64,000 bases of DNA from positions 1,736,001 to 1,800,000 of the forward strand of contig BTPP01000003.1 in assembly GCA_037102815.1 (NCBI GenBank), read 5' to 3'. Positions 59,028 through 64,000 of the stretch are shown here, in pieces. The number at the start of each line of letters is the position of its first letter. The stretch's first letter is position 1. The position numbers and the translations under genes are program-made. The notes beneath the pieces were generated by a model. The model saw nothing but the letters and a program-made list of their open reading frames with translations, was not told where the DNA came from and searched no databases. Source of the DNA: Neurospora intermedia. Its lineage: Eukaryota; Ascomycota; Sordariomycetes; Sordariales; Sordariaceae.

Positions 59028-60546
59028 TAAGCGCGCGACTAGTTCTAGAGGCGGGGCTCGTTTCTAATTAACTGCAGCAAATCTACCTCGCCGTTGTAGT
59101 ATCGGGGGGGTAAAGTAGTACTACAATGTAGCCGTTTAGGAATAATATTATTATTAATATTAGGTTGTTAAGTAATAGTACGGTTAGTAATAGCGGTTAG
59201 GATAGTGGGACCGTTGAATAATTCTACTTTAGAATGAGAATAGTATAGAGAATAGTAGTTTTTTAGTTTCGTTATTAGTATTTTAAGGGTAGGGAGTATT
59301 TTGTTCAACTTAGGTTCTCGTCCTTTAAAATACTTAATTACCTCTTTAAATAATATAAGGATATTAAGAATCGTTTTAAGTATATCCTAATTATACAATA
59401 TAAATATATTTTTCTCTAGTAGCCGCTTTATTAAATCGGAGTTGTTATAATTTATATAAATCTACACTTCGATAGTGGGGCGTAATCGAATAGCGTACTT
59501 AATTATAAAGTACTAGGAGTTCTATTATATTGAATTATTTTATAGAAGGGTAAGGTCTTAATCTTTGTTATTAATATATATATCGCTTATAGTATTAGAG
59601 TTAGCGAGATTCAAATGAGGGGGGTAATAGGGAGAGAGTTATTAACTAAATTGTTAAATAAGGTGGACCGGTACATCTTTATACTGTACAGAGACAAAGC
59701 TCTCCCTCCTCTATAGTAACCCCCTAATAAATTGTACTATATTATGCAACTTCCCTAGCGCAGTTCTCTTTCTCTAGCGATCCAGCGTCTCCTCCTCCTC
59801 AACCTCATCCTCCCTATCTATATTAATATTACCCTCGTTACTAAAGATATTATTGCAGTTACCCTCGAGAAATAACTTCGCTACTAGATTAAAGATATAA
59901 CCGAAGTAACGAACCCGCCGATCCTTCACTACTTTATTATTATAAACCCCCGCCCTCGTTAGTATATATTTAACCGCTTTATTATTTGAAGTTGCGTTAT
60001 TATACTAGAAGTGACCGAACTTTTTCTAAAGATTATAATTGTTAATAATTTTATAAAGAATGGAGCCGATATTATCCTTGCTATAATTACTTTTAATGTA
60101 AAGTATTATAAATAAGCGCGTATATAATATACTATCGATATTAGCGAAATAATTAACGACGGCTATTATTATATATCCGTTAGGGGATATTTAGAGATCG
60201 AATAATAAATGTACTTTATATAGGGATTTAGTAAGTAGAGATATTAATTTTACTTTATCGAACCGCTATTTATCCTCTAACTAACGCTAGATTATTAAAT
60301 TGCCTTTAGGAATAATTTTTAACGTAGCGGGGTTTAATAGTTAAATTAAATTATAGAAATCCTCATTCTTAATAATAATATAACTAATATTAGAAGTAAT
60401 AATAAAGTCAAATAGCGCCTTCTTAATAGTCTCGCTATAAGTCTTAAAAATAAAGTTCTAAAATACTATATACTAGAAGGTATTATAGATAGTCTTACGC
60501 TTTTTAATCGATAACTCCTTCTTAGGGTCGTATATTCGATGAACCC
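59028..60546 (-). pseudogene. hAT transposase, N-terminal and central part
   Basis: Reading on the minus strand from 60546, blocks include KKRKTIYNTF, FKTYSETIKKALFDF, LLNPATLKIIPKGN, SPNGYIIIAVVNYF, then the region with the catalytic centre (GHF..NNATSNNKAVKY, where Asn replaces the expected Asp) and RRVRYFGYIFNLVAKLFL, matching the family's RR.RC.GH..NL.AK.F pattern. An acidic insert follows, then the IR.SPQR-type region. RIP stops are spread along it. The first residues are missing because element C is inserted after 60546. Confidence 0.87.
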
Positions 60547-60804
60547 TGTGAAGGCACGTAACGGGCGAGGTAGGGCTACAGCGTTATTGACGTTCAATAT
60601 AGAATTTACGACTAAAGAGTAAAATAAAAGGTAAGAGTTGTACGGGCAGCTGGGCTGGAAGATATACCTCTAGAACTAGGGTGCCCGGACTACTCTTCTT
60701 ATCTAATCTACAATTAATTAAATTGTTTGTATTACAACGATCGTATAGTGTAGCCGTATGCTTGGGTATGGTTATAGAACTAATAGAGCTGGGCTATAAT
60801 ATTA
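60547..60804 (-). repeat. Putative 3' LTR of element C
   Basis: On the plus strand it starts TGTGAAGGCACG, directly after the broken hAT frame, and ends at TATAATATTA before the C-rich tract. With only one copy in the window, the limits rest on the TG/CA-type ends and on the frame break. Confidence 0.65.
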
Positions 60805-61119
60805 CCTCCCCCGCAATTGAGGATTCTACTTTCAAAATCGAAAAAATTTAACCTTAATATGGTTTAAACCTATAGCCTTTTCTTTACAACCGCTTTCCAA
60901 GTAGAGGAGGGGTACCCTCGGGGTAGCCTATAATATAATTTAGGGGCCTTCACTCCTACTATTGCGCTATTAAACTAATTCTACAAATTGTTGTTGCTTA
61001 TATTAAAACTATAACCTCTTATTAATTCGGCTATACCTTCTTCTTACTTACGTAAGTAATTCAATCTTCTTAACAGCTTTATTAATATTCCCTTAATTAA
61101 TATATTATTTTCTTCGTAG

Positions 61120-64000
61120 TTGGTTAATATTAAATCCTTTATTTAAGCGCCTTTCTATATATATAAATGACGAAGTAGGCCGGGCTTCTTTGGGTTTATA
61201 TTATAGAAGGCCTTAAGTACGTTGGGTACGTTCTTAAAATCCTAGGTAGGATACTAAATAGGATCCGGGTCCTATTCTTTCTATTCCGCCTAGTAGTAAA
61301 GTTTGCTATAGATTAATTGTAATATTATAATTTTTATAACCTTCTATTCTTCTTAATTTCCGACTATCTTTCTATTAGGATTTTTATTTATTTAACCCGG
61401 TAGGGGATTGTTTAGATATTTGTAGAGTTAGTCGGCGTAATATACTTTAATACTTTGCTATATAAATAGTAGGTTTAATTCGTAGGAAAAACCGGACAAA
61501 ATTTTAATATAATATAATATATAAGTAAGAAGGAAGTTGAATTTATTATTAGGTTTATCGGTAGCCTAGGACTTCTTAATAATAAAAATGCAATTTCCTA
61601 CCCTAAAATCGGGCTCGCGCCGGTACTTATTAATTTATATAGCCTACTTTTCTTACTTTTTTATTATAGTAGCGCGGGCGGATTCTTAGAATTTATATAG
61701 AATCCTTAGTACCTCTTGAATTTCCTCCCTTAAATATTTTTCCTTTACCAAGGTTAGTATAATAGTCCGTCGATCCTAATAGAATAGAAGTAGTATTGGA
61801 TAATTTATAATAGCTTTGTGCGGGGATATACTAATATTTTTATAAGGGAGAAAGGTTTAAATAGTATTAAGGGTTAGGAGAGTTTCTAATTAATTATTTT
61901 AATTGTAATTAATAAACGGTCGGAGGTGCTAATCGATATACTAATTTATAATTTTTATTTAGCCCGCAGTTTGGAAATATCCGGAAGAGGATAATTTCTA
62001 TTTAATATTTAAAATCTTTAATATTTCGTTAGTAAAGGAGGAAATAAATTGTAGACTATAGTCGTTAATTACTTCTTCCGGGTAATTATATACTTTTTAG
62101 GGGCCGTAGTAATAGAGGTAGGCTACTTATTTAACTATTATAGTATCTTTATACGGGATATATTATAACGCTTTAAATAAGCGATTTATTATTACTATTA
62201 TATTATTATAACCCCGCTTATCCTTTAATATATTTTTAAAATTAATAATAATATATTACTATAAATAGTTAAGTACGTTTAAAGGGTATAGGAGACCTAG
62301 GGTCTTATTATATAGGACTTTTAAAATTTTATAAGTTTAGTAATTATTAATAAAACGATCGATATCGTTAAATATACTTACCTACTAGTATTATTAGGAT
62401 ACGAGACGGCGGGTTTTATTTCGATTAGAATATTTAGTAATTAGGCGCGTATAGGCTTTGTAAATAAGAATGCGATAGAAGTCTCCTTTAGGGACTACGA
62501 GTCGGTTAGCTTTCTTAAATAGTAAACTATTTAATTATAAAGTGAACTCGGGGTTACTATTCTTTACCTTCGCTCGGTAGACTACTAATATAGGGTTTTT
62601 ATAATTAATTTTTAAAAGTACATCGATTAGTTCTATTCCTAATAATAGCGGAGGTTCTTCTCCGTCGTCTAATAAATAGAGTTCTACTATTAATACTTAT
62701 ACTTTAATTACAAATATATCTCCTTTATCCCTAATATAAAAATATACTTCCTAACTATTTTATTAGAATAGATAGAGAGTCCTTTAATCCTCTTTTTTAT
62801 TTTTAATAGTTTAGAGATCCTCCGACTTTCAGGAAAGCGTATTAGCTACAACGTTCTCTTTACCCGGGCGATAAATAAGTTTAAAAGTGTATTAGGATAT
62901 AGACTTTACCTATCCAACTTATTAGAAATTAAAAAATCGCTTAGTAGAAAAATATTTTAATACTTAATAATCTATTACGATTAAAAAGGGGTAAATTCCT
63001 ATTAATTCTACGCGCTAAATTTCAAAAACCTTTATTACCGCTAATAATTCCTTATTATAAATAGTATAATTTATTTCCGCCGGAAATATAGTTTCCGAAT
63101 AGAAAATTACCGGGTACTATTTATTATCTTCGGATTATTATTATAATATAATACTAGCGTATACTCCGTCCGAGGCGTCAGTTTTAATCCGTATAGGCTT
63201 TTTATAATAGAAGTAGGCTAAAACCGGCGCTTTTAATAAATAGTCTTTTAATTCGTTAAAAAATATTTAATATTCTTCGGTCTATCGAAAAGGTATATCT
63301 TTCTTAGTAAGGTTGGTTAGCGGACATATAACCCTTCTAAATTCCTTTACAAATTTCCTATAGAAATTATAAAAATTAATAAAAGATTAAACTCCCTTTA
63401 TATTAGTAGGCTCCTTCCAATTACGGACGACGGAAACCTTTTCGGGGTTTATAGAAACGCCGTTTGTAAAAATAATAAATCCTAGGAACTTTGTAGAAGT
63501 TACATAAAATTCGTATTTCTTAATATCGGCTTATAATCCGGCGTTTCGGAGTTTTTCTAATATTTTTTTAACGTATATTTCGTACTCCTCCTCGGTCTCC
63601 GAGAAAATAAGAATATTATTAATATAGGTACTATAAAAATCGTTTAGGTACCCTATTAGGACTTTATTAATAAATCGTTGGAAAATAATTAGTCTATTTA
63701 TTAATCCGAAAGGGAGGACTTTATATTTATAAGCGCCGTAGTACGTACGGAAGGTAGTAAGGTCCTCGTTATTAAGAAATATATAGATATAGTAGAATAT
63801 TTAACGAATATCGATTTTAGTAAAGATTTTTACTTTAGTAAAACGGGTAATAATCTTATTAATAAGGGGTAAGGGGTATTAATCCTTTTTAGAAAGAGTA
63901 TTGAATTTATAGTAGTCTATACAAAATTTTAATCCTCCGTTAACTTTAAATATAAAAAGTACCGGGGCAACCTACGGAATAATATTTAATTTAATAAACC
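61120..64000 (-). pseudogene. Element C pol: chromodomain, integrase, RNase H, RT
   Basis: On the minus strand the chromodomain-like end lies at about 61,330-61,120 (YQAEWKE, DPDPIQYPTQDFKN, PKKPGLLRHLYI), related to that of element B. The integrase spans about 62,700-61,500, and the RNase H has the YNKELLAVIK stretch near 63,050. The RT active site at 63626-63615 reads YINN in STYINNILIFS, with both Asp lost. The frame leaves the window at the right edge. Confidence 0.83.

Larger units (their letters stand above)
40803..60546 (-). mobile_element. hAT DNA transposon, host of nested insertions
   Basis: The two outer blocks (40803-41419 and 59028-60546) are consecutive parts of one minus-strand hAT transposase. 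Between them lies element A, and the N-terminal end is cut by element C. The true tips and the 8-bp target duplication were not found: the left tip should lie near 40,600 and the right tip beyond the window, past element C. Confidence 0.85.
60547..64000 (-). mobile_element. Element C: Ty3/gypsy chromovirus, left part only
   Basis: A 258-bp putative 3' LTR (60547-60804) interrupts the hAT frame; a C-rich tract (60805-60814) just inside is the complement of a polypurine tract. Further right, on the minus strand, chromodomain, integrase, RNase H and reverse transcriptase appear in the expected order. The 5' LTR and gag are beyond the window. The expected target duplication is AACCC (60542-60546). 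Confidence 0.82.

Overview
The window reads as nuclear DNA of a filamentous ascomycete, most likely Neurospora or a close relative in the Sordariales. The grounds are short introns with GTAAGT-type donors and CTAAC/CTGAC branch sites, compact genes of ordinary composition, and a second half made of transposons whose coding frames are riddled with TAA/TAG stops through C-to-T and G-to-A changes. That is the mark of repeat-induced point mutation (RIP).

The gene-bearing part runs from 1 to about 39,300. In order it holds the 3' end of an unknown gene (+), RLI1/ABCE1 (-, eight exons including a 6-nt microexon), CHD1 (+), an Hst3/Hst4-type sirtuin (-), Mediator subunit MED16 (+), a DUF3500 protein (+), a coiled-coil protein of unknown role (+), and an MNN10-like GT34 mannosyltransferase (-). 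After a RIP-mutated pogo/Fot1-type transposon (35,369-37,260, with inverted ends and a TA target duplication) comes a two-exon gene for a 64-residue protein ending in a cysteine cluster (38,979-39,260). Most of these genes are housekeeping: ribosome recycling, chromatin remodelling, histone deacetylation, transcription and Golgi glycosylation. They are separated by long 5'/3' regions with homopolymer and microsatellite tracts, and nothing suggests they form one pathway.

From about 40,600 to the end the sequence is an AT-rich nest of dead transposons, and I could resolve its order. The host is a hAT transposase on the minus strand. It was split by element A, a minus-strand Ty3/gypsy chromovirus at 41,425-59,022 with 341-bp LTRs and CTTCT target duplications. 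Element A was itself split by element B, a plus-strand chromovirus at 46,428-54,578 with 287-bp LTRs and CTAAT duplications. The hAT N-terminus was also split by element C, a third minus-strand chromovirus that starts at 60,547 and runs out of the window. Reading frames close again across the removed insertions.

The most notable observation is that RIP is weakest at the outward-facing edges of the elements and next to several junctions. This gives a readable record of which insertion came before or after mutation. No tRNA, rRNA or CRISPR locus could be supported with confidence.
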